Assembly: GCA_025093985.1 (NCBI GenBank)
Contig: JACAAK010000011.1
Span: 496,001 to 560,000 of the forward strand
Length of the DNA stretch: 64,000 bases
Source: Calvatia gigantea
Lineage: Eukaryota > Basidiomycota > Agaricomycetes > Agaricales > Lycoperdaceae
Direction: 5' to 3'
The notes under the pieces were generated by a model. It was given only the letters and a program-made list of their open reading frames with translations, made no database searches and was not told where the DNA came from. The translations under genes and the position numbers were made by a program. Positions within the stretch are counted from its first letter, which is position 1. Every line of letters starts with the position of its first letter. Shown here in pieces: positions 34,088-44,859 of the stretch.

Positions 34088-35565
34088 GGTAACTGAGCAA
34101 ACTTAGAATCTGAACCTGTGGAGGAGAGAAGGAGTAACGAAACGTACAACGAGTGTGAGGGGGGCTTGTGGACTGTGGATATAAAAGGTGGAGGAGAAAA
34201 ACGCGAGGCAGAAAACTTCACACGCCCTCTCTTCCCCGGTTCGGAGAGTTCCGGATTTCAGCTTGGAAGTTGGAACAAACATTGTCGGTCTTTCTGGAAT
34301 GGCCTTGTGTCTGCCGCTCGCCGAGGTTTTATTCTGCTTGGCTGATCATGGTATTCGCGTTTGAGCGATGTGTGTGTGGTATAAAACATGCTCACCTCAG
34401 CGTTTGCGCTTTCCAAGGGGAGGTGATTCTCGAAAGGTAAATGTTCTTGCGAAAATCACTCCAGTCGTTACAGTGGCCTCTGCTTGCTTATACGTAAGTA
34501 AGTATTTCCCCCTGATTCTTCCCAAGCTGCTTATCGCAACATCCTAAAAGGAAGGTCGAACTCCGAGGATGCAAATGTCATCTGGGTGTCTTCTGCGATG
34601 ATCAGTTCCTCTTATCAGGAACACGGTCTCGAACGTTTTAAATACCAACCGCTCTTTTGCTCCTCGGATACAACAAACGACACGGAAATCATCTGCTTGC
34701 CGTTTTTTCTCGTTTTCCTCATATTATCGACATTGGCCAAAATTTTAATCATGTTGTTTTCTTGTTGCTCTTTCTCGCTAGCACCCCATACTCCAGGGGA
34801 TCCTGATAAGTCCATTACTGCAGGATCCGGCCCAACAGGAAAGGGAATTAATTTGCAAGTCCTTCTTCGCGGACGTCACCTGTCCTGTCGTTGCTCCTTC
34901 TTCAGTCCTTGGCCAACCGTCTACATGCAAACAGGGCACAACACACACCTCCTCAAACGTCCACTGGGGATTTACTTTTTCTTTCTTCTCTACCACCAAC
35001 ATCTCCCATCTTCCCCTTCAACGTTTCTAGTCTCCCAAGTCTATCCCCTACCTTGTACTGGCGTCTTTGGCGTCGACTTTTCGGTATTGCTCTCGGTGTT
35101 CAAGCCCCTTCCGAGCGCATATATCCAGCTGTTCAGTTTCTCATCTTGTCCTGGACGAGGTTGTGAAAAGCCCCCACCTCTGTCCCTGGTCACTTCCACG
35201 CCACATCTGGCTTCATTCGGTATATCCCCGCTTTCGGGTTCCAAACGCACTTTTTCCTACGCATATACGCATATTATTACCCTTCGCTGCCCTTTTTGTT
35301 CTATCGCTCAGTCGCATTCCTCTCCCCCTCCCACCGGTTTTTAAGGCTTATTACGCGTTATCCTTATTTTTTATTCTATCTGCTATTCCTCGCACTTTGG
35401 TCTTTCATTCCTCGTCATAAACGCTACCGAAAGTAACGGGTCCTAATTTGGCGTCTTCTTAGCGCGCGCCTACTTTTCGCCCAGTCCGCATTGTTATCAG
35501 TGTTCCAACTCGCTACAAACATTTCTCGTAGTATCGTATTTTCCCCTCTATTTTTCGTTTAATCC
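34088..35565. promoter_or_regulatory. Shared upstream region of two divergent genes
   Basis: This 1.5 kb separates the start codons of the Kre9-like gene (minus) and the RRM gene (plus). The part from about 35170 to 35560 is markedly pyrimidine-rich on the plus strand, typical of a basidiomycete promoter or leader, and gives rise to a long but non-ATG, low-complexity open frame that I do not accept as a gene. Confidence 0.5.
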
Positions 35566-38500
35566 ATGGCCAGCCTCAATTCCGCTACACTCGCGCCTCA
35601 TCCTTCCTTACCCATTACCACCCCAGATCCGCACGGCACGCACGAGCAGCCGAAAAGTACGCATTTCGCCTCCGCACTAAAAATGGTACCTAACCTTGGC
35701 AAGCTGCAGGGAAAGGTGAAGCAAACTCTATCAGCCCGAGTCAATCCCAGCACGGTATGGACGTGATCCGCATTGCCGATTTCCCAATAGATCCTCATAC
35801 CTACGACTTTACGTCATCTTCAGAAGACCTTCATCAACCACAAAGTTTACCTTCCGGATGCGCCTTAAAGGATGTCCATCCGATATTAGGTGGTATTACA
35901 GGACCTGACGGTTTTGTGGGAATTCTTTCTACCAGCGACTCCGGTCACATTGACGCACCAGATGCGCTTGGGTTGGGCCTCATCATCCACCGGTCGGACG
36001 GCGTCCACACTCCGCCACTTTCCTCTCATCCATTTGTATTGTCCGGTTCTCTGGTGTCCCCACATCCTGGCAAACCGAGAAGGATCTCCGACGGTTTTTC
36101 GTCAGAGTCCTCTGCATCGGGTTCAACTGAGTCTTTCCCCGAAATTTGTGACGATCCTGATCATCGAGTTTGTGCTGTGCGGAGTCTCACCGATTGTGGA
36201 TTAAATCTGCATTTGATACCAGGGGACGGGACCGTAGCTGGGACCGCCAGCCTCAAAACGGAACCTGACGACGCTGTTACCGCTGCCGCTGGTCCCGGAG
36301 AAAGTACTATTACCAAGACTGGCGGCTCTCCACGCTCTGATTCGACGTCGGACCGTTCTAACTCTGATATCGAAATCTATCTCGATACCCATGGCTTAGA
36401 CAATTCGGCCATGCGGATGAACCGCATCGGAAATAATTCGACCTTGTGTGAGTGTATTTTATACCATTTGTATCCACACTCTCATTGTCGATAAACCAGC
36501 AGATGCTCCCAACCCGGGCGCACGCAGGTCGCTTGTTTCACCGCCTACGGTTAAACCTAAACTTCCTGAAGGTATGAAGTTTTTAAATGTTTTCCAAGTT
36601 TTTACCTGACGTATATTAGCTGATCCCCAAGCTCGGACCGTGTCCGCTCAAAAAGAGGGTTCCAAAAGCGTCGTCGATGGCTGGGTTACGAGCCAAAGGA
36701 CGACTGCTCAAGGTTGTAGGGAGCAGACCTCCCCAATAGAACCTATCCCCCAACCTGGCGAGCCTGCTAAGCCTCAGGCGAAAACTGAAGAAAGTGGACG
36801 CGACGGTATGTATTAAGTCTGATGGTTGCGGAGTGCCGGAGCCTTATATTTCACCTTGCTAGATGGCGTAGCCAAGATCTCTTCTAAGGACGAAGGAAGT
36901 CATGGACGAGGCGCTGGTTCATCGCAGGGTATCAAACGACCAGGAGACACAGCGGGCCATAAGCAGGTTTCACAACCCGCTCTCAAACCCACGAGCGCCG
37001 ATTTCAAGCCCCGAATAGCCATCGAACTCAAACCTCCCCTTGTCCAATTCAAGCCATCTGGGATAGAATTAATACCTCCACAAGTTGCTTTCTCTGCAAA
37101 GTTGCCGTCTTCCGATCGTGGGTCAGCTTCGGTGGTGCGCGCCTCACTCGTTCAATCGGACACTAGTCAAAAGCACCCATCGAATCGTGCCAGTTCCAGT
37201 CAGAACTTTCAGGATCAAGTCTCCGAGCAACATGATGACTACGTGTTTCGGAACGTGCTACAGACTCATATGTCTTGCCACAACGTTGGGCCAGAGCCGA
37301 ATGGCACGAATGACGATCGTATACTACACGAGCTCTACCAGGCATCCGAAGGTCCCGAGCGTTCGCCTTTCGATGACTCCCACAAGACTCCAAACGTCTA
37401 TATCAACGGATTACCCCCACACTTCCCTGAGGATCAACTCTACGCACTTGCAGCGCCATTTGGTGAAGTGAAGAGTGTTAGGACGTTTACGCGCCATGTC
37501 AGGGACAGTGAGAGTGGTTATGGGTTTGTTCTGTGAGGTCGCCTTTTGATTGTCTGAGCAATGAGACTGATGTTTGTGCCGTTTCTAGTTTTGAAACCAT
37601 CGAAGCCGCAGAACGGTGTATTATTTCCCTCAGAAGGTATCGCAATTTGCATCCCACGTTTTCGAAGGTGATAATTCGAGTTGTTTCTGTAAACTTGAAT
37701 CGTGTGCTTACTTGCTGATCTTAGCAAATCCACAAAATTCCCGGAACGGTCTACGCTCAGAACCTCGCCCAAAATATTCCCGAGCCTGCCGCCTCCGTAG
37801 ATTCTTGGGATTCGAATCGGGATGAAAGTGATTCCTTCAAGCGACGCATGGAGAGTTTGGCCGACCCCACCAGCACGAACCTGTACATAGAAGGGTGGGT
37901 GTGTTAGTCTTCTGTTGTAACAAGTGACTAACTTTGCACCTCAGCTTACCTCTTAGCATTGATGAACCAGTAAGCCTTGGAATAATCCACAGCTGGCGAC
38001 GATTAACACTCTTTTCAGACACTCGCTGCTTTAGTCTCCCCTCACCGTATCAGTAGCAGTCGCTTTTTTCAGACTAGGCTCAGCAACCCGCCTCGTATCA
38101 TCGCTTTTGTGAGGTACGCCGTCATGTTTGTTAAATGTTCACGGGCTGAGTCTTGTTTTCCAGACTTGAAACGCGACATGGTGCCGAAGAAATAATCGAA
38201 AGGCTTCATGGGCGTATGGTTAGGGGCTGGAATGATGCAGGAAGTCGTATATCTGTTCGTTTTGCCGACACCGCGGAACAACGGGAGCTCAGGGTAGGAT
38301 TTTTTCAACGCTCCTCTGAGTCCAGCAGAAACTAACATATCTACTAGAGGACCGAGCGTGTGGCCAAAGAGGGAGATAGCACTGCTCCCAAGCTGACGCT
38401 TGCCCAGGCGGCTCTCTTGAATCTCCGTGGTCAAGAACTCCGGCAGGCCGCCAACGTCTGCTCTCTACCGGTCATTGGAGAGCATAAGCGACAAAATGCC

Positions 38501-39754
38501 GCTGGTTATTCTTTTGACGAGTTTTCGTCCGGCGGTCTGCAGATAAGAAACCCCCAGGTATCCCAACCAGTGCTTGAGGTTGATTACTCCCTCGTACCTC
38601 GACTCGGGCGCACCCTCCCAGCCCAACGTATTCCATCGCCTTCTGGACCGATGCAGCCCATCTACGGCCGACAGAACCTCCGAAACGCCAACGCTTCCAC
38701 GCCAATTCAGCTCGATGGCTTACGCGGGAATACCATCCCCTTTTCTAGCACTGTCTCCCGCGATGATTACATCCACCAACATAACGCCCCTCTCCAGAAT
38801 CAGCAATATGTCGGAAGTGGTTATGGTATACGCCCCCCTCCCGCGCAGGCCAAATCTGGTTACACCCCGACCGAGGAACTTATCATGCGAGCTCACACGG
38901 AGGCGAGACATCGCCCTACGCCTGTCGGCCTTACTGCTCAAACAAGGGGCCCTCAGTACGATGCGGAGGTGCCCCCGGCTGACGTCGCTACAGGATTTGG
39001 GGGATATCGTACTCGGGCAGCTGCTGCTGTTTCTTTGAACCGCAAAGGTTCTTCGGTGTTGCCTGGGATGCAGCCTGCTTCCATGATGAAGGAGGGCGAA
39101 TTTCACTTTATGGGCGGCGGAACTCAGACACAGATGCAGTGTGGAGCGGACCAGGACCCGGATGTCACTGTCAGGGCGGCCTCAAGGGAGTACACTTCGC
39201 ACACTGACCAGAGCATTCGTACGGCCCTGGCCCCTCATGATACGTTCCATGCGCCTGTTCTCCCCACTCAACCTCAATCTTCCACGTCCTCTGTCAGTGA
39301 CCATCACCATAGCCAACACATCCGATCTACCACGTTTCCCCACCAACCACCCCCCACCCAGCACCAGCGTCACCAACAGCACAGCAGTCTAGGTAACCCG
39401 GCCACAAGTCAGCGCACTCCGCAACACCCCTCCGCCGCCGTTATGGGACAAGGCAGCCTTGTCCACGAAAAGCACGATTATCAAAACTCTCTTGAACAGA
39501 AGGCCATCAGGCGCGAAGCCAGCAACAACACATCATATTCTTCCAAACTCCAACACCATCCTTCGAACCCCAACTTTGCCTATGATATGGACAATCAGCC
39601 TTCGCCGTCCCTAATTTCTCCTACTCTCACCTATTCGTCGCAAACTCCGTCCACTCTCAGCCCGGCTACTCCGTTCTTTGGATCCTTTAGCTCGCAAAAT
39701 GAAAGTTTTGAGCGTGGGTTTGACGGAAAGAAGTTCAGGTCCGCAGCGCATTAA
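35566..39754 (+). CDS. RNA-binding protein with two RRM domains
   Basis: A large protein of roughly 1,200 residues with two RNA-recognition motifs in the middle. From ATG 35566 a 65-bp intron (GTACCT...CCCAG) joins Ala-Leu-Lys-Met to His-Gly-Met-Asp-Val-Ile. A long, acidic Ser/Pro-rich N-terminal region follows over several exons. RRM1 spans about 37390-37700, with RNP2 Val-Tyr-Ile-Asn-Gly-Leu and RNP1 Ser-Gly-Tyr-Gly-Phe-Val-Leu-Phe. RRM2 begins at about 37870 with RNP2 Leu-Tyr-Ile-Glu-Gly-Leu and a less canonical RNP1 (Ile-Ile-Ala-Phe-Val-Arg-Leu), ending near Ser-Val-Arg-Phe-Ala-Asp. The last exon (38350-39754) is one long low-complexity region rich in Gln, His, Pro and Ser. The layout resembles MSSP/RBMS-like and yeast Pin4-like proteins: paired RRMs flanked by disordered tails, suggesting a role in mRNA stability or translation. 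The exact family member is not determined. Confidence 0.85.
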
Positions 39755-40023
39755 ATGTGTGTGTGCTTGTACCTGATTAGCTGTGACTGAACGGGGACTA
39801 TTGTCCCACTCCGTACATAGCTCTGTCAATAATTTGTGTAATGTGTTTTGTGAAGCCAAATCAAACTTGTTCGATGTTCGTGGACTATGGATCAATCGAT
39901 CAGGACTAATTAATCTGCCATGGACGCCTGTGACCTTCGTGTTCAAGCTTGCGCCTACTGCATGAAATGATATTGGATCTACAATATATGGGTCGTGGCG
40001 GAGTGACTGAGAAATTCAAGAAA
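39755..40023. other. 3' region of RRM gene
   Basis: No coding signal; convergent with the decayed oxygenase copy that follows. Confidence 0.5.
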
Positions 40024-40690
40024 CTATTCTGGCAACAGAGGACAGGGCACCTCGGTGTCCACAATAATACAAATTTTGAAATAATACATCTCTGCAGGTC
40101 CGTTTCCCAGCTGCCTCCATTCTGTTGCTCAGATCAGGTTATCAGTCGGCATGGTCACCCAAGTGACAGGAAGTGTGCGATCCCTGCACGTCTGAAGGTT
40201 TCGCTTTGTGAAGTACGATTTAATCCAAGGATGGTCATCATTGTCGTCAACAGTGTCTTCATATTTTTCCGGCGCCCAAACGATCCATGGACCTCTTAAT
40301 CCCATGAGGTATTTGAGCTCGGTGTGGTCGGAAGAGTCGTCGGCATCTCTTCCCTCTATCATGTCGTCAAACATGACCCAGAAATCGCAGGCTCCAGATT
40401 CTGATCGGAAGAGGTATCTCAATTTTGGTTTGAGGCCAACTTCCTTCAGTACCTTGAATAAGAACCCGTCCGGTCCCTTCAAGTATGGTTGGAGTTCGCC
40501 GCTGTATTTATCGGCAGGCTTGGGACAGTTATACTCTAAACCAAAACCGAGATATTTACGGTCGCGAACGAACGCAGCATCCCTGAAGAATTCTCGTAGG
40601 GTCACAGTGAATGCGCTTTCCGGGGATCTCGAAGGGCTTCCCTTTCTGCTTGACCGCGGGTACTCTGTATTTTCCTTCCAGTAGACAAGG
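40024..40690 (-). pseudogene. Decayed 3' half of a 2OG-Fe(II) oxygenase gene
   Basis: The minus strand reads like the C-terminal third of the intact oxygenase at 62258-63751: Thr-Leu-Arg-Glu-Phe-Phe-Arg-Asp-Ala-Ala-Phe, Phe-Gly-Leu-Glu-Tyr, Tyr-Leu-Lys-Gly-Pro-Asp, Gly-Leu-Lys-Pro, Phe-Trp-Val-Met and Leu-Pro-Val-Thr-Trp-Val-Thr. A stop interrupts it after Pro-Thr-Asp-Asn-Leu-Ile (near 40129), beyond which homology resumes in frame-shifted form to Val-Pro-Cys-Pro at about 40030. Its 5' side also shifts frame at about 40620. The catalytic half with the iron ligands is missing. It is a partial duplicate, dead. Confidence 0.8.
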
Positions 40691-40746
40691 AAAATATCAA
40701 AATTTACCCAATTTTAGTCCACGTATATTCGGTTTTCATCAAAATC

Positions 40747-42255
40747 CTATTTGCTACAGATTGTTTCGGGTGTCCTTGAGACCCTCAACTTCTTAATCAT
40801 GTTTTTCACCAAGTCATTCAACCTCTTCATCTCGTGCTCCGCTACACTCTTGTCCTTATCAAACAAAATTGCTTCTGTTAACCCAGGAAATGGGGTTGCA
40901 CCGTATCCCAACCACTTCCCAGGGGCGACGCCCAGGTGTTTAAACCACTCACGATTCTTAATACCGTCCTTCGAGATTAGGCCGTGTTCAAAGGAACGGA
41001 GTTTATTATTCGCGTCGTGGACCCGACGGAGCGCACGGAGCAGAGCTTTACACCATTTCTGGTGCTTCTTCCCGTGGTCCCCGTGTTTGTGGGCATGGTC
41101 GTCTTCTCCAGTCCCACCGTCCTTGATTTTTGGTTTGATTTCATAGAGGACCGCGAGGGGATGATGCAACATCAGTAGTTCAGACCCTTTAAGAACCTCG
41201 TGCTCTCCGAGACGGGCATGGGTGTGAGTTTGATGAGAATAATCCAGTCTCGCCATAGGGAATTCCCTTGCCCCAGCAGCTATGACTTGTTTGGGACATC
41301 CGTATTGTCTGTCATGGTAGAATGGAACTCAAAACAAGCTTCAGCTCGCTCGGCAATGTTTCTGAGTGCCTCGAACCTCCCGCGATGATGACGGTGGTGA
41401 TGATGACCATGATGGTGCTTGTGGTGTCTGCACCATCTTCTGGCCACATCCTTGAGTTCATCCCACGCTTTGTGTTTCTCCCTGTCTAGATTTAAGCTCG
41501 CTTTCTGCAAATCATGTATGATAGACCGGAGGGGGCCTAAGTCGAGTCCGAGCGCCCGAGTCTCTGGGAGTCTTTCAACTCTGATTTGCCAGGATAGTCA
41601 GCAAGAGGGGTTGCTGAAGGGGACGGTGCATACATATCAAGATAGCTTTCAAGTTGTAGAGAATAATGAGTCGTGTTAAATGGCAGTAACGGTGCGTTGG
41701 CAAGGCGCATGATCTGGAGTCCTAGGTGTTGTGCGATGGCAACCTGCAAATTGCCGCACATCAGCAACGTTTCGAGTGGCGATTCTGGCGAAGAAAAATC
41801 CACTTACATGTCTTAAAAACCAGGATCCCCATATCTTTCTTGCCATGACACAGAGTCGAAGATAGAGTGATAATGGTAGACGGGATCATGGGGAGCCGAG
41901 TCAAATGCTTCATTGGTACTTGGGATCTACCGGATTTATCGATGGAAATGACTAGGAAAGAGCCCGACATGCCTACACCATTCCTTTGCAAGAACACAGT
42001 ATAGTCACTCCCAGAGCCCAGGGGGGTGATGCCGAGGTCATCAGCCATTATGGCGGGGGCTTCAAGTTCTACTTGGGCAATTTCAACTGCTTTTTTCAGG
42101 GAACCTGGTTGAGTGAGAGTGCCATCGTCATTCCTTGCGTCCCACAACGATTTATTGGCAACTGTCGGGTGAGGTACATCCCGGGCAGTCTCTTGGATGA
42201 AATGAGCAAGGAGAGGTGAGCCCCATGTTGCAAACCGAGAACCCTCAACAGCTTC
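40747..42255 (-). pseudogene. Glutamate carboxypeptidase II-like gene, 3' half (split by retroelement)
   Basis: The downstream half of an M28-family glutamate carboxypeptidase II/transferrin-receptor-like gene. Reading leftward it starts at the retroelement edge with Ala-Val-Glu-Gly-Ser-Arg-Phe, then Leu-Ala-His-Phe-Ile-Gln-Glu-Thr-Ala, Leu-Gly-Ser-Gly-Ser-Asp-Tyr-Thr-Val-Phe-Leu, Tyr-His-Tyr-His-Ser-Ile-Phe-Asp-Ser with the last zinc-binding His, Gly-Asp-Pro-Gly-Phe and Asn-Ala-Pro-Leu-Leu-Pro-Phe. The C-terminal dimerisation domain is present (Gly-Ile-Lys-Asn-Arg-Glu-Trp-Phe-Lys-His-Leu-Gly-Val-Ala-Pro-Gly, Thr-Pro-Phe-Pro-Gly-Leu-Thr-Glu-Ala), interrupted by two His-rich loops around 41390-41430 and 41080-41120, as in other fungal members. 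It ends at 40747. The upstream half lies 17 kb away at 59493-61607. Confidence 0.85.
42251..42255. repeat. Target-site duplication of outer element, left copy
   Basis: GCTTC here and GCTCC at 59488-59492 flank the outer LTR element. They match at four of five bases. The insertion lies within the first few coding bases of a carboxypeptidase exon. Confidence 0.6.
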
Positions 42256-42813
42256 TGTTGAGAGAACGAGTAGACATCCCAATATAAGTTCACACTACCT
42301 AAGCATGTAGGCATCAGCGGTGGAGGGTAGTCGTATTCATCCGGGAGATGGTCCAGTAGGAGAGGTGCATGGTAGCGGACATAGTCCTGCTTATACCAGC
42401 ATACTCAGAGAGTCTTGAGGAGAAGGGAAGCGATGCTTAAAGAAGCTAGCGTAGAGTAGAGAAGACATATTGTCTTACGCCAAAGGGCGTAGCCAAAGGG
42501 CATAGCCAAAAGGATTACATACAGGGTAACTACATAGGTATTATATACTATTAGTCCCTGGTCTGTGCACTCTAAACCCTTATACAGGTGAGGTCTAACT
42601 ACCAGTAGCATAATTGGAGCATACTGTGTACGACGCATGTACTAGAAGGTTCCATGTGGAGTGAATAACCGACTACCAGAAGGGCGGTACAACTACTGCA
42701 TACGTAGTCCATGATGGTCCGTTATTATCGACCCTCTGAAGGTGAAATACTCGAACCCTGTTTCAGCTATAAATAGACTGAACCAACGTAGTGGTACGGA
42801 GTGAGATTCAACA
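42256..42813 (-). repeat. 3' LTR of outer element (558 bp)
   Basis: It is the left copy on the plus strand but the 3' LTR in the element's own minus-strand direction. It has the same length as the right copy, and all nine differences are CpG versus TpG or CpA; six of the changed bases are in this copy. Confidence 0.93.
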
Positions 42814-42826
42814 CTCCTCCTCACTT
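42814..42826 (-). other. Polypurine tract of outer element
   Basis: On the minus strand AAGTGAGGAGGAG abuts the 3' LTR start. This is the standard position and composition for priming plus-strand DNA synthesis in copia elements. Confidence 0.75.
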
Positions 42827-43524
42827 GAAGGGGGGAAGATTAACGCTTCAATAATCTAGCGGTATTGAAACCAGACTTAGACATTGGAATCTTCAACAAA
42901 AGAGCAGCAGTGCCGAACATCAAATGTCGGAGTCATCAATGATCATGCGGATTTAACCAGCTTTTGAAGGTTGGAAAAGCATTCCTGTAGCGGAGAGGAA
43001 TTGATGCTAGCGTTTGCTATGATGGCCATAAAGGACGCAACGACAATTGCTTTGAGCTATCAAATATCCTTTAACTCAACTTTAAACTCCCGCGACTAAC
43101 TTGCTGCGACTTTCATCTAAGAGTAAGGAGTAGGAAAGCCTAGAAGGGCTCCTCCAGAAATTGTAAACAGCGATTCTTTCGAAGCGTTCAACAAGTTTGT
43201 TTTTCTGCGTAGGTGCGAAATACAAAAACCATTTTTGCTTATTCAGCATGCGATTATTGTGAGATCAGGAAAGCGGCAGTATTAAGCCAGCGTAACCAAG
43301 GCTATCACTTTGCGGTTATGTAGATCAATCAACCGCGGCAGTCACTTGAGCCAGCGAAGCAATGATGCTACAAGCCTTGTTCTGATTTTAACTCGAACAA
43401 ATTCCAAATTAATGGATTCGCAAATGGAAGTGGTCTCATGCAATTTTCCTCCAAGCAAAAGGCATTTCGGCTGATGCGGATTAAGGATTCAGTCCCAAGG
43501 AATGCATACACACTTTTTTGTTAT

Positions 43525-44199
43525 TTCCCGTCAACTCCGAAAAGGAGGGAGGAACGATTAAGTCCCTTATTTGTTTTTCCATACAACTCCGAAGAGGTGG
43601 AAGGATCTTGAAATTGACCCTGTATATTTTTCCGGACTCTTGAATTGAGGCGGATGGATAAATTCCATGTAGATGTTTTACCGTCGACTCATGAAGAGGC
43701 GGAAGGTTACATTCAAAACCTATGAAGTTTTTCCTCAATCTTGTAAAAGAGAGAAAGGATCGTTAAACCCTATCTTATTTTTATCTTGCGAAAGGAATAA
43801 GTTCCTGCCATATTTTTACAGTCGACTCTTGGACAAGTATGAAGGAATATGTTCCTGATTTATTTTATCCAACAACTCGTAAGAGGTGGAAAGGTAAAAG
43901 CATAAACCTTATAATATTTTCTCCTACTACTCGTTAGAGGAGGAAGGAATAATTTCCTAATGTTATTTTTGCCTAAGACGCTCATCTTGAGACATCGGCA
44001 GGGATAACTCCCCAGTTGTTTTATCAGCGACTCGCGAGAGGCGATAGGAACAATTGAAAGTCCTATGAATATATTTTTCCAGCGACTGTGGCGGAAAGGA
44101 ATATTTCTAAACCTAATATGTTTATCCAAGTGTCTTCGTATGAAGGTGGAAAGGAATATTATATCCTTTGTGTTTCCCCCATCAACTCCGGAGAGGAGG
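43525..44199. repeat. Degenerate tandem array of about 50-bp units
   Basis: About 14 units spaced 48-56 bp each carry an ACTC(n)GAG core followed by GGAAGGA and a T-rich tract. Unit cores lie near 43531, 43587, 43637, 43685, 43738, 43790, 43833, 43873, 43929, 43980, 44029, 44083, 44133 and 44182. ACTC and GAG can pair as a small hairpin. The nested Ty3 element inserted at the array's right edge. Confidence 0.65.
44195..44199. repeat. Target-site duplication GGAGG of nested element, left copy
   Basis: GGAGG precedes the left LTR of the nested element, and GGAGG at 54659-54663 follows the right LTR. The match is exact, so the two ends belong to one insertion. Confidence 0.9.
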
Positions 44200-44827
44200 T
44201 GTTACGTGCGTTACCTTACTTTGCAACCGGGCCCGGATCGTCTCCACTCAGGGAGAGGTTCAACGCTATAGCCCAGGAGTATTTGACAAGTCTCAATGAC
44301 TTCTGTGCAGGCTTCGGATCGCTCCCTCGAGTAGAAGCTCGCACTTGCCTGAGAAGTCCGAGTTAAATGTCACTGCAGTCCCCAAGGTTGTTAGCCTTGT
44401 AGCAGATGAGCGAAGATAAGGAAGCTTGTTACTAGAATAACCTAAAGTAATACAAAGTACTACTTAGGGTTTATATACTAGCTGCGAATGGGAGATGAGA
44501 GACTACGTAGTAAGTAGATATGAGTCAACGAGAACTACTACGGGTTAATTGGTAATCTAAGGAATCATAGGGATAGGCGAAATGAATAGAAGAACGAGTA
44601 CGAGTCATAAGAAGATGGAGTCAGGTAAAGAGAAGTACGACGGTGGGAAAAGATAAAGGTGAAACAGGAACAGGATTCAGAATGAATCATAAGAAGCAAA
44701 GGTAGAAGTACATGTGATAAATAAATAAAGAATGGACCGGGGTATACAAGAATAAAAGAATGGGAAGTCCATTTGGAAAGTTAATATGTTAATGCAGAGA
44801 GTCCGGGGGTGTGGTAAGTTCGTAACA
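44200..44827 (-). repeat. 3' LTR of chromovirus (628 bp, whole)
   Basis: It begins TGTTACGTGC and ends CGTAACA, a 7-bp terminal inverted repeat. It differs from the interrupted right copy at five positions, all CpG versus TpG/CpA. Confidence 0.93.
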
Positions 44828-44859
44828 TTAGCCCGTCTCTAGGTAAATTACTCCGAAAT

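Noticed and set aside
34586..35344. A 252-codon plus-strand frame between the Kre9-like and RRM genes
   Set aside because: It has no ATG at its beginning and its composition reflects the pyrimidine-rich promoter; no family resemblance.
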